Shown here: piece after piece, positions 1-10,357 of the stretch
How positions within the stretch are numbered: the first letter of the stretch is position 1
How the letters are laid out: every line of letters starts with the position of its first letter
Assembly (NCBI RefSeq): GCF_002240565.1
Contig: NZ_MZMO01000001.1
Span: forward strand, 1,984,001-2,048,000
Origin: Clavibacter michiganensis subsp. insidiosus
GTDB taxonomy: Bacteria > Actinomycetota > Actinomycetes > Actinomycetales > Microbacteriaceae
Direction of reading: 5' to 3'
DNA: 64,000 nt
Notes under the pieces: model-generated
The model's database searches: none
Told to the model about the DNA's origin: nothing
Seen by the model: only the letters and a program-made list of their open reading frames with translations
Position numbers and translations under genes: made by a program

Positions 1-48
1 GCCGCCCATGACCCCGATGCGGAGGCGCGGGGTCGCGGGTGTCGTCAT
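1..48 (-). CDS. nadD: NadD 5' end (nicotinate-nucleotide adenylyltransferase), partial
   Basis: The reverse strand opens with an ATG at 48 and reads MTTPATPRLRIGVMGG to the window edge. The RIGVMGG stretch matches the start of the nucleotide-binding fold of NadD, which goes on as TFDPIHxGHL in the family. NadD adenylates nicotinate mononucleotide in NAD synthesis. Only 16 codons are present. Its place next to the proA-obg block is the usual actinobacterial order (obg-proB-proA-nadD), which supports the call despite the short fragment. Confidence 0.7.
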   Translation of the reverse strand, partial: MTTPATPRLRIGVMGG

Positions 49-65
49 GTGGTGGGCGCTCGCGC

Positions 66-281
66 TCAGTGGGTGGAGTCGGCGGTGCCGTGGCCCTGCT
101 CGGCGACGGGCGGCTTGCCCCACTTCTCCGAGTGGCGGTTGCTCACGTCGCGGAAGCTGAACATGACCACCCCGAGCGCGAGGAACACGACCGCCGCGAC
201 GGCCGGGAACACCCAGAGCGGAGCGGCGAGCTCCATGGCGTGCTCGGTCTCGGCGAGGATGGTGGTGGTCAGCGCGTGCAT
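66..281 (-). CDS. Small single-span membrane protein between proA and nadD
   Basis: A 71-residue protein with one hydrophobic segment (about residues 20-42, rich in Ala, Val, Phe and Leu) followed by a short charged tail ending in His. The N-terminal part (MHALTTTILAETEHAMELAA) is soluble-looking and the Lys/Arg residues lie after the membrane span, so the C-terminus is probably cytoplasmic. I recognise no named domain. It lies 17 bases upstream of nadD and about 97 bases after proA on the same strand, so it is probably co-transcribed. Function unknown. Confidence 0.7.
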   Translation of the reverse strand: MHALTTTILAETEHAMELAAPLWVFPAVAAVVFLALGVVMFSFRDVSNRHSEKWGKPPVAEQGHGTADSTH

Positions 282-378
282 GGGATCTCCGTTCGTGGCA
301 CGCCCCGTCGAGCGGAGGCGGCGCCTGCCATCCTACCGGCGGGCCCCCGCGCGGGGCGCACGCCGGCCGGGCGTGCCG

Positions 379-1695
379 TCAGCCGCGGATCTGGCCGCTC
401 CCCCGCACGATCCACTTGGTGCTGGTGAGCTCCTCGAGGCCCATCGGACCGCGCGCGTGGAGCTTCTGCGTGGAGATGCCGACCTCGGCGCCGAACCCGA
501 ACTCGGATCCGTCGGTGAAGCGCGTGGACGCGTTGACCATGACGACGGCCGAGTCCACGGCGGCGAGGAAGCGCTCGGCGACCGCGAGGTCGAACGTGAC
601 GATGGACTCGGTGTGGTGCGTCGACCACCGGGCGATGTGGGCGACCGCGTCCTCCACGGAGTCGACGACGCGCACCGCCACGTCGAGGGACAGGTACTCG
701 GCCGCCCAGTCCTCGTCGGTGGCGGGGGCGGCGTCGGGCCAGAGGTCGCGGACCGCGGAGTCGCCGTGCACGGTCACGCCGCGGTCGCGGAGAGCGTCGA
801 GCACGGAGGGGAGGATCCGCGGCGCGGCGTCGCGATGGACCAGCAGCGTCTCCATGGCGTTGCACACGCTCGGGCGGCTCACCTTGGCGTCGACCGCGAT
901 GTCGACGGCCATGCGCGCGTCGGCCGACGCGTCGAGGTAGACGTGGACGACGCCGGCGCCCGTCTCGATCACGGGCACGGTCGACTCCTCGACGACGGTG
1001 CGGATGAGCTCGGCGGATCCCCGCGGCACGAGCACGTCGACGAGGCCGCGCGCCCGCATGAGCCGGGCTGCCCCCGCGCGGCCGTGCGCGTCGACCGTCT
1101 GCACGGCATCCGCGGGGAGGCCCGCGCGCTCGAGGGCGCCGCGCATCAGGTCGACGAGGACGGCGTTGGTGCGCAGCGCCGCGGATCCGCCGCGCAGCAC
1201 GACGGCGTTGCCGCTCTTCAGGGCGAGGGCCGCGATGTCGACCGTGACGTTGGGGCGGGCCTCGTAGATGGCGCCGACGACGCCGAAGGGCACGCGCACC
1301 TGCGAGAGCAGCAGGCCGTTCGGGAGCGTCCGGCCGCGGACGACGTGGCCGAGCGGATCGTCGAGGCCCCGGATCCCGCTGACGGCGTCGGCCAGGGACG
1401 CCACGCGGCGGGCGTCGAGCGTCAACCGGTCGAGGAGGCCGGCCGCGAGTCCGGACGACCGGCCCGCCCCCAGATCCTCGGCGTTGGCCGCGATGATGCG
1501 ATCGGCGCCGGCCACGAGGGCCGTCGCGATGGCGTCGAGCGCGGCGTCACGGCGGCCGGAGGTGGTGGCGGCGAGGTCCGTGGACGCGGCCCGGGCCGCC
1601 TCGAGGATCCGCTCGAGCGCGTCGGCCGGGCTGGTCGTCGGGTCGGCGGGCACGGTGTCGGGGGCACCGGAGGCGTTCGAGGGCATGCACGGCAT
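379..1695 (-). CDS. proA: Gamma-glutamyl phosphate reductase ProA
   Basis: Second step of proline synthesis: NADPH-dependent reduction of gamma-glutamyl phosphate to glutamate semialdehyde in the cytoplasm. The 438-residue protein is the usual length plus a 25-residue Ala/Pro-rich start. The aldehyde-dehydrogenase-like cofactor region is seen in [18 protein letters not shown] (about 136-153), and the catalytic cysteine lies in [12 protein letters not shown] (Cys278). An alternative start is Met4. proB lies 42 bases upstream on the same strand, giving the adjacent kinase-reductase pair expected for the pathway. Confidence 0.95.
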   Translation of the reverse strand: MPCMPSNASGAPDTVPADPTTSPADALERILEAARAASTDLAATTSGRRDAALDAIATALVAGADRIIAANAEDLGAGRSSGLAAGLLDRLTLDARRVASLADAVSGIRGLDDPLGHVVRGRTLPNGLLLSQVRVPFGVVGAIYEARPNVTVDIAALALKSGNAVVLRGGSAALRTNAVLVDLMRGALERAGLPADAVQTVDAHGRAGAARLMRARGLVDVLVPRGSAELIRTVVEESTVPVIETGAGVVHVYLDASADARMAVDIAVDAKVSRPSVCNAMETLLVHRDAAPRILPSVLDALRDRGVTVHGDSAVRDLWPDAAPATDEDWAAEYLSLDVAVRVVDSVEDAVAHIARWSTHHTESIVTFDLAVAERFLAAVDSAVVMVNASTRFTDGSEFGFGAEVGISTQKLHARGPMGLEELTSTKWIVRGSGQIRG

Positions 1696-1737
1696 GCCTA
1701 GCCAGGCGACGCATGCCCCCGAGAGGCGGCGCGACGT

Positions 1738-2517
1738 TCAGCCGCGGGGCGCGAACCAGGTGCCGACGTGCGCGCCGGCGAGGGCCTCCGCGACCTGCGC
1801 GGTCGACGTGAGGAGGACCCCGGTGCCCGCCTCGGCGGCCAGGCGCGCGGCGGCGACCTTGGTGACGGCTCCCCCGGTGCCGACGCCCGTCCCGGTGCTG
1901 CCGACCTCGACGCCCTCGAGCTCGTCGCCGAACGGCACGTGCTGGATGCGCCGGGCTCCGGGCTCCTCCGGCGGCCGCGTGTAGAGCGCGTCCACGTCCG
2001 AGAGGAGGAGGAGCAGGTCGGCGTCCACCAGGCGGGCGACGAGCGCCGCCAGCCGGTCGTTGTCGCCGAAGCGGATCTCGTGCGTGGCCACGGTGTCGTT
2101 CTCGTTGACGATCGGCAGCAGCCGGAGGCCCAGCAGACGCTCCATGGCGCGTTGCGCGTTCTCGCGGTGGTCGGGTGCGGCGAGGTCGCCGGCCGTGAGG
2201 AGCACCTGGCCCGCGACGATCCCGTAGCGGTCGAGGCTCTCCTGGTACCGGAAGATCAGCACGCTCTGGCCCACCGCCGCCGCCGCCTGCTGGGTGGCGA
2301 GGTCGGCCGGTCGGTCGTCGAGGCGGAGGAAGGGCATCCCCGTCGCGATGGCGCCGGAGGACACGAGCACGATCTCGGCGCCGTGCGCGTGCACGGACGC
2401 GATGGCGTCCACGAGCGGGGCGATCTGCCCGGCGTTCTCCCCGCTGATGGACGACGAGCCGACCTTCACGACGATGCGCCGCGCGGACGCGATGCCCGCG
2501 CGCGAGGCCGTGCCCAC
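1738..2517 (-). CDS. proB: Glutamate 5-kinase ProB, short form without PUA domain
   Basis: Phosphorylates glutamate with ATP in the first, committed step of proline synthesis. The amino-acid-kinase fold is clear: VVKVGSSSI near the N-terminus, SSGAIATGM, QQAAAAVGQSVL, NENDTVAT, LLSDVDALYT and GTGGAVTKVAAARLA. The protein is 259 residues. The E. coli enzyme has about 367 because of a C-terminal PUA domain, absent here; PUA-less forms are known in other bacteria. The GTG start lies three bases after the obg stop, so translation is probably coupled to obg. Confidence 0.93.
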   Translation of the reverse strand: MGTASRAGIASARRIVVKVGSSSISGENAGQIAPLVDAIASVHAHGAEIVLVSSGAIATGMPFLRLDDRPADLATQQAAAAVGQSVLIFRYQESLDRYGIVAGQVLLTAGDLAAPDHRENAQRAMERLLGLRLLPIVNENDTVATHEIRFGDNDRLAALVARLVDADLLLLLSDVDALYTRPPEEPGARRIQHVPFGDELEGVEVGSTGTGVGTGGAVTKVAAARLAAEAGTGVLLTSTAQVAEALAGAHVGTWFAPRG

Positions 2518-2520
2518 CCG

Positions 2521-4077
<1,557 letters not shown>

Positions 4078-4105
4078 CTAGAGGTTTCCCCTGCGGAACG
4101 CACGC

Positions 4106-4132
4106 AAGGGCGGGCCGAGGAGGCCCGCCCTT
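4106..4132 (-). terminator. Hairpin between rpmA and obg
   Basis: A perfect 11-bp stem (aagggcgggcc / ggcccgccctt) closes a 5-base loop in the 122-base rpmA-obg gap. No T-run follows. It may end part of the ribosomal-protein transcript, lowering obg output, or act as a processing or stability element. Confidence 0.6.
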
Positions 4133-4181
4133 GATGTGCTGCGCGGCAGTGCCGCCGCAGGGTCCGTGCTGTCGGCCTGCG

Positions 4182-4436
4182 CTAGGCCGGGACGACGATG
4201 TTGACGACCTTGCGGCCGCCCTTGACGCCGAACTCCACCGAGCCGGCGGACAGGGCGAACAGCGTGTCGTCGCCGCCACGGCCGACGTTGACGCCGGGGT
4301 GGAAGTGCGTGCCGCGCTGGCGGACGATGATCTCGCCGGCGCCGACGACCTGGCCGCCGAAGCGCTTCACGCCGAGGCGCTGGGCGTTCGAGTCACGGCC
4401 GTTGCGGGTAGAGCTCGCGCCCTTCTTGTGTGCCAT
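4182..4436 (-). CDS. rpmA: 50S ribosomal protein L27
   Basis: Ribosomal protein near the peptidyl-transferase centre. The 84-residue sequence starts [20 protein letters not shown], the conserved L27 start, and carries the [16 protein letters not shown] core. There is no N-terminal extension of the kind cleaved by Prp in Firmicutes. The gene lies 24 bases after rplU, the near-universal L21-L27 pairing, with obg next. Confidence 0.98.
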   Translation of the reverse strand: MAHKKGASSTRNGRDSNAQRLGVKRFGGQVVGAGEIIVRQRGTHFHPGVNVGRGGDDTLFALSAGSVEFGVKGGRKVVNIVVPA

Positions 4437-4460
4437 CTGCTTCTCCCTGCGTTCTCGGTG

Positions 4461-4769
4461 CTAGTTGATCTCGGTGACCTGGACGCGCGTGAGGTCCTGG
4501 CGGTGCCCCTGGCGCTTCTTGTACCCGGTCTTGTTCTTGAACTTCTGGATGACGATCTTGGGACCGCGGAGGTCGTTCAGGATCTCGGCGCTGACGGTGA
4601 CGTCGGCGAGCTTCGCGGCGTCCGTGGTGATGGTGTCGCCGTCGACGAGCAGGACCGCGGGGAGCACGACCTTGCCGCTCTGCTGGTTCTTGACCCGGTC
4701 CATCGTCACGATGGTCCCGACCTCGACCTTCTCCTGCCGACCGCCGGCGCGCACAACTGCGTAAACCAC
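4461..4769 (-). CDS. rplU: 50S ribosomal protein L21
   Basis: Large-subunit protein that binds 23S rRNA. The 102-residue sequence starts [17 protein letters not shown] (GTG start) and ends in the L21 signature [24 protein letters not shown]. The start has an AGG-like ribosome-binding site nine bases upstream. It is the first gene of the rplU-rpmA-obg-proB-proA cluster and follows a leader of roughly 120 bases. Confidence 0.98.
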
Positions 4770-4894
4770 TTTTCCGTACCTGTTTTCTCTCGCGGGCTTG
4801 ACTCACTAGGGACTTGACGCCCTGTGGCCCGAATCATTGGAGGAAGTCTGCCGCAGGCGCACGACCTCTGGGGATCGGCGCATGCCAGCGACTC

Positions 4895-4923
4895 ACGTTA
4901 CCGGAACGCCGGACAGGGGTCAA
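4895..4923 (-). promoter_or_regulatory. Promoter of the rplU-rpmA-obg cluster
   Basis: On the minus strand, TTGACC (4923-4918) and TAACGT (4900-4895) are separated by exactly 17 bases, a near-consensus housekeeping sigma-factor site. Transcription would start near 4888, leaving a leader of about 120 bases before rplU that could hold an autoregulatory ribosomal-protein site. No specific leader fold was recognised. Confidence 0.8.
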
Positions 4924-5049
4924 ACTCCGTAGACCCCGGGCGTCCTCGGTCGATCATACGCGAGCCGCTGCCCGTCCCGCCGCATGCGCGCCGGGCGCGT
5001 CGCGCGTGTCCCGTCCGCTCCCCGGGCCGCCGACGCTGCGCCGCCTGCC

Positions 5050-5055
5050 TAAGCT
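5050..5055 (+). promoter_or_regulatory. Leaderless -10 element for the DUF4031 gene
   Basis: TAAGCT lies six bases before the ATG at 5062. Transcription would begin at or within a base of the start codon, giving a leaderless mRNA. Confidence 0.55.
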
Positions 5056-5061
5056 CGCAGG

Positions 5062-5340
5062 ATGAGCGTGCTCCTCGATCGACCGGCCTGGCCCGCGCAC
5101 GGACGGCTCTGGGCGCACCTCGTGAGCGACGCGTCGCTCGAGGAGCTGCACGCCTTCGCCCGGGCGGCGGGCATCCCGGAGCGCGCCTTCGACCGCGACC
5201 ACTACGACGTGCCCGATGAGCGGCACGCGGAGCTGGTCGCGCGCGGCGCGGAGCCGGTCTCGAACCGCGACCTCGTGCGTCGGCTGCAGGCGAGCGGCCT
5301 GCGGGTCACCCAGCTGGAGCGGCGCGCGGCCGGCACCTGA
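5062..5340 (+). CDS. DUF4031 family protein
   Basis: A 92-residue cytoplasmic protein starting MSVLLDRPAWPAHGRLWAHL, with the family features SDASLEELHAFARAAGIP, the FDRDHYDVP segment and a C-terminal helix. This is DUF4031, a small family of unknown function common in Actinobacteria. The Asp/His/Tyr cluster (DRDHYD) resembles a metal or phosphate site, but this is only a suggestion. The gene stands alone, faces rne and shares its terminator. Confidence 0.8.
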   Translation: MSVLLDRPAWPAHGRLWAHLVSDASLEELHAFARAAGIPERAFDRDHYDVPDERHAELVARGAEPVSNRDLVRRLQASGLRVTQLERRAAGT

Positions 5341-5360
5341 CGCGGGGATCGGCGACGGGG

Positions 5361-5402
5361 ACGACGGAGGGCCCGGAGCGTCTGCTCCGGGCCCTCCGTC
5401 GT
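5361..5402. terminator. Bidirectional terminator between DUF4031 gene and rne
   Basis: Perfect 18-bp inverted repeat (5361-5378 with 5385-5402) around a 6-base loop, between convergent genes. GC-rich and without a T-tract, like the other gene-end hairpins in the window. Confidence 0.85.
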
Positions 5403-5429
5403 GCGGCCGCCTCGCGGGCGGCCCCCGGG

Positions 5430-8400
5430 TCAGCTCGCGTCGTCGACCGGGGCCGGCGTCGTCAGCGTCTGCGTCGAGACCCGACGGCTGCGCGACCGCC
5501 CCTGTCCGGGCTCCTTGGGCTGCGGCAACGCGTCGAGCACGGAGCCGAGGAGCTGCTCCGCGTCGGCCGAGCTCACGCGGCGCGGGGCCGTGCGGGTGCT
5601 CGCGACGGGGATGTCGAGGATCTGCACCGGCTCGAGGCGGATGGCCTCGCGCGGCTCGAGCGTCGACAGTGCGGGCTCCTCCACGGCCGCGTCGGCCGGC
5701 GTCGGGTCCTCGGCGGGAGCGGACGGCGCCTCGGCGGCGGGCGCCTGGGCCTCCTGGCGGTCCGACGCCTCGGCGGTCGCGGACGACGCGCGTCCCCGAC
5801 CCCCGCGGCTCCGACGCGGGCGGTCGCCGCGAGGCTGCTCCTCGACGGGAGCGGACTCGACCGGCGTCGCCGCGTCGGTGCTCTCGTCCGGCGTGCGCAC
5901 GACGTCCTCGACCCGGCCGATCGCGTCGTTGACCGTCTGGATGGTGCTCGTGGCGATCTTCGCGAGGGCGGAGCGCGCGTCGTCGGTGATGCTGTGCGTG
6001 CTGGCCGCGGGCGTGCGCGGCGGCTGCGCCTGGGCGCCGCCGTTCGCGCCACCGCCGCCGTTGCTCCCGTTGCCCCCGTTGCCGGTGCCCTGGTCCTGCT
6101 GGCCCTTGCCGCCACGACGGCGACCCTGGCCCTGCACGGGCTCCTGCGGCGTCTGCTTGTGGGCCATGAGCGGGTCGTGGTGGATGATGATCCCCCGCCC
6201 GGCGCACGTCTCGCAGTTCTCGGAGAACGACTCGAGCAGCCCGAGGCCGAGCTTCTTGCGGGTCATCTGCACGAGGCCGAGCGAGGTGACCTCGGCGACC
6301 TGGTGCTTGGTGCGGTCGCGGCTGAGGCACTCCACCAGGCGGCGGAGCACGAGGTCGCGGTTCGACTCGAGCACCATGTCGATGAAGTCGACGACGATGA
6401 TGCCGCCGATGTCGCGCAGGCGCATCTGGCGGACGATCTCCTCCGCGGCCTCGAGGTTGTTCTTGGTGACGGTCTCCTCGAGGTTGCCGCCGGATCCGAC
6501 GAACTTCCCCGTGTTGACGTCGACCACGGTCATGGCCTCGGTGCGGTCGATGACGAGCGAGCCGCCGGAGGGCAGCCAGACCTTGCGGTCGAGCGCCTTC
6601 TCGATCTGCTCGCTCACGCGGTGGTGGTCGAACGAGTCCTTCTCGCCCGAGTACGTCTGCACCCGGTCGATGAGGTCGGGCGCCACGCCGCGGAGGTAGC
6701 CCTCGATGATCTCCTGGGCGTCGCCGCCGTCGATCACGAGCTCGCGGAAGTCCTCGTTGAAGACGTCGCGGATGATCTTCAGCAGCAGGTCGGGCTCCGA
6801 GTGCAGGAGCGCGGGCGCCTGCGCCTTCTCGACCTGGCGGCTGATCTCGGCCCACTGCGACGTGAGGCGCTCGACGTCGAGCTTCAGCTGCTCCTCGGTC
6901 GCGCCCTCGGCGGCGGTGCGGACGATGACGCCCACGTTCTCGGGCAGCACCTCCTTGAGCGTCTTCTTGAGGCGCGCGCGCTCGGTGTCGGGGAGCTTGC
7001 GGCTGATGCCGTTCATGGACCCGTTGGGCACGTACACGAGGTAGCGGCCGGGGAGGCTCACCTGGCTCGTGAGGCGCGCGCCCTTGTGGCCGACCGGGTC
7101 CTTGGTGACCTGGACGAGCACCCGGTCGCCGGGCTTCAGCGCGACCTCGATGCGGCGGGCGTGGTTGCCCGGCCCCTTGTCGGCGTTGGCGGCCTCCCAG
7201 TCGACCTCGCCGGAGTACAGCACGGCGTTGCGGCCGCGGCCGATGTCGATGAAGGCGGCCTCCATGCTGGGCAGCACGTTCTGGACGCGGCCGAGGTAGA
7301 CGTTGCCGATGAGCGACGCCTCGTCGGCGCGGGCGACGTAGTGCTCGACGAGCACCTGGTCCTCCAGCACGCCGATCTGGATCTTGCCGTCGCGCGAGCG
7401 GACGATCATGCTGCGGTCGACGGACTCGCGGCGTGCCAGGTACTCGGACTCGGTGAGGACCGGACGGCGGCGTCCGGCGTCGCGGCCGTCGCGGCGGCGC
7501 TGCTTCTTGGCCTCGAGGCGCGTGGATCCCTTGATCCGCTGCGGCTCGGTGATGAGCTCGGGCTCGCGCGGCGTGCGGACCTTGACGACCGTGCCGGGCG
7601 CGTCGTCGCCGTCGCGGCCCTCCTCGCCGGAGCGGCGGCGCGCGCGGCGGCGGACCGACGGCGAGTCGTCCTCGTCGTCGTGGTCGTCGTCGCGGGTGTC
7701 GCGGCCCCGACCGTCGCGTCCGGTGCTGCGGTCCTGGCCGCGGTCCTGTCCACGGCCGCGGCGCGACGAGCGCGAGGGACGCTCGTCGCGGTCGAGGTCG
7801 TCGTCCTCGTCACGCGAGTCGTCCCGGCGGTCGTCCCGGCGGTCGTCCCGGCGGTCGTCCCGCTCGCGGCGGGGAGGCAGTGGCGCGATGTCCGGGGCCT
7901 GGAAGACGACGGAGAGGGAGCGGACGGTGCGCGTCGGCGCGGCGGGCGCCTCGGCGGCGGGCGCGCCGACCGGCTCGGCCGCCGCGGGCTCGTCGTCCGT
8001 CGTCTCGGCGGCGGACTGCTCGGCGGCGGGCGCCTCCTGCTCGGCCGGGACGGCGGCCTTGCGCGGGGCGCGCTTCCGGGGCGCCCGGGCGGCGGGCTGC
8101 TCGGCGGCAGCCTCCTCGGAGGCCGCGGGTGCGGAGGCCGAGGCGGACGCGTCGACGCTGGCGTCGTCCGGCTGGGCGACCGCGGGCGCGGATGCGGGGG
8201 TGCTCGCGCGGCGGGAGCGTCGGACGACCGGCGCCTCCGTCTCGTCGGGCGTGGACCGGGTGTCGTCGTTCTCGTTCAGGGTGTGGCCCTTCGCTTCGGA
8301 GGCGGCGGGACTGCCGCTCGCCTCGGGGGTCGCGGACGCGGAGAGGGCGGGCGTGCCGCCGGTCCCCGTCGCCGCGGTCGTCTCGGCGCGGCGGCCCGTG

Positions 8401-8456
8401 AGCCGCTCGAAGAGGCTGGGTCGCCTCCTGCCGGTGTTCTCGTCTCTCTCCACCAT
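5430..8456 (-). CDS. rne: Ribonuclease E/G family endoribonuclease
   Basis: Main endoribonuclease for mRNA decay and rRNA processing. A long low-complexity acidic/basic arm (about 1-300) precedes an S1 domain (GNVYLGRVQNVLPSMEAAFID), the RNase E/G catalytic core with both metal-binding Asp motifs (VDVNTGKFVG and VVDFIDM), and a zinc-link region CETCAGRG. A second disordered tail of about 250 residues includes an Asn/Gly-rich patch. The start at 8456 (MVERDENTG) was chosen over an upstream ATG at 8717 because a GAGGAG site lies ten bases before it and the extra 87 residues look non-coding. The protein is then 1008 residues. Extended N- and C-terminal arms are typical of actinobacterial RNase E. 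Confidence 0.94.
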   Translation of the reverse strand: MVERDENTGRRRPSLFERLTGRRAETTAATGTGGTPALSASATPEASGSPAASEAKGHTLNENDDTRSTPDETEAPVVRRSRRASTPASAPAVAQPDDASVDASASASAPAASEEAAAEQPAARAPRKRAPRKAAVPAEQEAPAAEQSAAETTDDEPAAAEPVGAPAAEAPAAPTRTVRSLSVVFQAPDIAPLPPRRERDDRRDDRRDDRRDDSRDEDDDLDRDERPSRSSRRGRGQDRGQDRSTGRDGRGRDTRDDDHDDEDDSPSVRRRARRRSGEEGRDGDDAPGTVVKVRTPREPELITEPQRIKGSTRLEAKKQRRRDGRDAGRRRPVLTESEYLARRESVDRSMIVRSRDGKIQIGVLEDQVLVEHYVARADEASLIGNVYLGRVQNVLPSMEAAFIDIGRGRNAVLYSGEVDWEAANADKGPGNHARRIEVALKPGDRVLVQVTKDPVGHKGARLTSQVSLPGRYLVYVPNGSMNGISRKLPDTERARLKKTLKEVLPENVGVIVRTAAEGATEEQLKLDVERLTSQWAEISRQVEKAQAPALLHSEPDLLLKIIRDVFNEDFRELVIDGGDAQEIIEGYLRGVAPDLIDRVQTYSGEKDSFDHHRVSEQIEKALDRKVWLPSGGSLVIDRTEAMTVVDVNTGKFVGSGGNLEETVTKNNLEAAEEIVRQMRLRDIGGIIVVDFIDMVLESNRDLVLRRLVECLSRDRTKHQVAEVTSLGLVQMTRKKLGLGLLESFSENCETCAGRGIIIHHDPLMAHKQTPQEPVQGQGRRRGGKGQQDQGTGNGGNGSNGGGGANGGAQAQPPRTPAASTHSITDDARSALAKIATSTIQTVNDAIGRVEDVVRTPDESTDAATPVESAPVEEQPRGDRPRRSRGGRGRASSATAEASDRQEAQAPAAEAPSAPAEDPTPADAAVEEPALSTLEPREAIRLEPVQILDIPVASTRTAPRRVSSADAEQLLGSVLDALPQPKEPGQGRSRSRRVSTQTLTTPAPVDDAS
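7818..7865 (-). repeat. 12-bp tandem repeat in rne (Asp-Asp-Arg-Arg units)
   Basis: Unit gtcgtcccggcg is repeated three times perfectly (7818-7853), with a fourth degenerate copy. It encodes DDRR repeats in the N-terminal arm of RNase E. The unit is a multiple of three, so copy-number changes keep the frame. Confidence 0.9.
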
Positions 8457-8761
8457 CTCTGGTGCACTCCTCAACCGGTCGGTACGGCCGCGCCGTACCC
8501 CGGTAGCTCTCCGAGTGGATCCCCGCCTACGCGGCTCTCCGTCGATCCTGGTCTGCGACGTCCGGCCCGAGGCTTCGGTCGTGCGCACTGGTACGGAACT
8601 GGCCATCCGCCGCCGGCTATGCCGGGTGGCCCGGGTGTGCCCCGGTAAAGACTCTTCATGGCGGTCGTCCCGCGCGGCGGTCCGACCTGCCTGCCAGTAT
8701 CGCACGCCGACGCCCACCCGGCCGTCAGGGTCGGCGCTCCCCCGTCTGCCATGATCGCCGC
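8457..8761. other. 305-base gap between rne and the VKOR gene: long rne leader
   Basis: No gene is supported here; an ATG-extended rne frame crosses it but looks non-coding. It holds a perfect 7-bp hairpin (GGTACGG/CCGTACC, 8481-8499) about 25 bases upstream of the rne start, and a CATGAT hexamer six bases before the VKOR ATG at 8762. A long structured 5' leader would fit rne autoregulation, known for enterobacterial rne, but this is inference. Confidence 0.5.
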
Positions 8762-9370
8762 ATGACCGCGACCCGGGCCCCCGCGCACCCCCGCTCCCTG
8801 GCCGTCCTGCTCGTCGTCACGGGCGTCGTCGGCTGGATCGGCGCGTTCGTGCTCGTGCTCGACCGGCTGCACCTGCTGGAGAACCCGGGCGCGTCGCTGT
8901 CGTGCGACGTCAACCCGTTCATCTCCTGCGCCACCGTCATCGAGTCGCCGCAGGGATCGCTGTTCGGCTTCCCCAACCCGCTCATCGGCGTGGCCGCATT
9001 CGTGGTGCCCATCGTCATCGGCATGGCCCTCGTGGCGGGCGCCCGGTTCGCACGCTGGTTCTGGACGCTGTTCGCGCTGGGGACGTTCGCCGGCTGGGTC
9101 TTCGTGACGTGGCTCTTCACCCAGAGCGTCTTCGTCATCGGCGCGCTCTGCCCCTACTGCCTGCTCGTGTGGAGCGCGATGATCCCGCTGTGGTGGGGCA
9201 CGCTGTCCGCCACCGCCCGTGCGGGGCTCCTGCCGCTGCCCGCGGGGATCCGACGCGCCGCCGACGCCGTGGCGCCGTACACGTGGGCGGTCGTGGTGCT
9301 CAACTACGCCATCATCGTCGTCGCCATCATCGCGACGTTCCCGGCCCTCATCCCGACGCTGCTCGGCTGA
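8762..9370 (+). CDS. Vitamin K epoxide reductase (VKOR) family membrane protein
   Basis: Bacterial VKOR homologues reoxidise periplasmic or extracytoplasmic disulfide-forming proteins and pass electrons to quinones. The 202-residue protein has about five membrane spans. It carries the loop cysteine pair in CDVNPFISC (about 47-55), the conserved Ser/Asn region NPLIGV, and the quinone-site CxxC as CPYC. No thioredoxin domain is fused. DsbA-like partners could be elsewhere; the DsbA-fold protein at 48.2 kb is cytoplasmic. The gene is divergent from rne. Confidence 0.92.
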   Translation: MTATRAPAHPRSLAVLLVVTGVVGWIGAFVLVLDRLHLLENPGASLSCDVNPFISCATVIESPQGSLFGFPNPLIGVAAFVVPIVIGMALVAGARFARWFWTLFALGTFAGWVFVTWLFTQSVFVIGALCPYCLLVWSAMIPLWWGTLSATARAGLLPLPAGIRRAADAVAPYTWAVVVLNYAIIVVAIIATFPALIPTLLG

Positions 9371-9382
9371 GCTGCCCGGACG

Positions 9383-9422
9383 ACGACAGGGGCCGACCGG
9401 AGATCCGGTCGGCCCCTGTCGT
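9383..9422. terminator. Bidirectional terminator between VKOR gene and ndk
   Basis: Perfect 18-bp inverted repeat (9383-9400 with 9405-9422) with loop agat, between convergent genes. Confidence 0.85.
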
Positions 9423-9430
9423 CTGCGGTC

Positions 9431-9850
9431 CTAGAACCAGAGCGCGAGCTCGCGCGCGGCCGACTCGGGCGAGTCGCTCCCGTGCACGAGGTTCTGCGCC
9501 ACGGCGAGGCCCCAGTCGCGGCCGAGGTCCCCGCGGATCGTGCCGGGGACGGCGAGCGTCGGATCGGTCGTGCCGGCGAGCGAGCGGAAGCCCTCGATGG
9601 CGCGGTTCCCGGCGACGCGCACGGCGACGATCGGGCCCGATTCCATGAACTCGACGAGCGGCGCGTAGAACGGCTTGCCCTGGTGCTCCTCGTAGTGCTG
9701 CTCGAGCAGGGCGCGCTCGGCCTGCACCATGCGGAGGTCGACGATCTGGTAGCCCTTGGCCTCGATGCGGCGGAGGATCTCGCCGGTGAGGCCGCGGGCG
9801 ACGCCGTCGGGCTTGACGAGGACGAGGGTCTCCTGGACGGGAGCGGACAT
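9431..9850 (-). CDS. ndk: Nucleoside diphosphate kinase
   Basis: Transfers the gamma-phosphate between nucleoside tri- and diphosphates. At 139 residues it has the usual length. Visible signatures are TLVLVKPDGV at the N-terminus and NLVHGSDSPESA, which holds the phosphorylated histidine. It is the last gene of the ileS-folC-DUF4233-ndk operon, starting about 10 bases after the DUF4233 stop. Confidence 0.97.
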   Translation of the reverse strand: MSAPVQETLVLVKPDGVARGLTGEILRRIEAKGYQIVDLRMVQAERALLEQHYEEHQGKPFYAPLVEFMESGPIVAVRVAGNRAIEGFRSLAGTTDPTLAVPGTIRGDLGRDWGLAVAQNLVHGSDSPESAARELALWF

Positions 9851-9859
9851 GGGTGCCTC

Positions 9860-10357
9860 CTACTTGGCGGGAGCCGGCGGCTCGGTGGTCGGTCGGTGGT
9901 CGGTGGGGCGGTCGTCGCCCGGCGCGGGGGTGCCGCCCGCCGCGGCCTGCTCGTCGAGCATGGCCTGCTCCCATGCGCCGCGCGCGGCGGCCTTCTCGCG
10001 GTCGATCCGGGCGCCCTGCACCATGGCGTAGATCCAGAGGAGCAGGAAGAAGCCGCCGACCGCGAACATGGCGGGGAGCACGAAGCCCGTGAGGACGACG
10101 AGCACCTGCACGACCCATCCGGCGCGGATGCCGAGCGGGGTGCGCAGGGCGCCGACGACGGCGAGCATGGCGAGGACGAGCAGGGCGCCGCCGCCGAGCG
10201 CGGGGAGCGCCGGCAGGGCCTCGAGGCCGAACGCGACGAGGCTCGCGAGGAACACGACGATGACCTGGAAGCCCATCACGATGGATCCGAGGATCTCGAC
10301 CGTCGTGCGGGGCGGGCGTGGCCGCCTGGTGCGGGCCGGTCGGCCGTCGGCGCTCAC
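9860..10357 (-). CDS. DUF4233 membrane protein
   Basis: A 165-residue protein with four predicted membrane segments (about residues 22-45, 52-72, 80-100 and 100-122) and a cytoplasmic charged tail. It matches DUF4233, a family almost always found between folC and ndk in Actinobacteria; its function is unknown. The start is the GTG at 10357, whose GTGA overlaps the folC stop by four bases, so it is translationally coupled. The gene is hidden inside a longer open frame. Confidence 0.85.
   Translation of the reverse strand: MSADGRPARTRRPRPPRTTVEILGSIVMGFQVIVVFLASLVAFGLEALPALPALGGGALLVLAMLAVVGALRTPLGIRAGWVVQVLVVLTGFVLPAMFAVGGFFLLLWIYAMVQGARIDREKAAARGAWEQAMLDEQAAAGGTPAPGDDRPTDHRPTTEPPAPAK

Noticed and set aside
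4770..4890. Search for a known L21 leader structure upstream of rplU.
   Set aside because: The described L21 leader belongs to Firmicutes. No matching fold could be recognised by eye here.
8696..8728. Possible rne promoter (CTGAC and GATACT on the minus strand).
   Set aside because: The spacing is about 22 bases, too long for a housekeeping promoter, and no better match was found.
8471..8760. N-terminal extension of rne up to 8717.
   Set aside because: The extension lacks family similarity and is Arg/Ser-rich; a good ribosome-binding site precedes the ATG at 8456.
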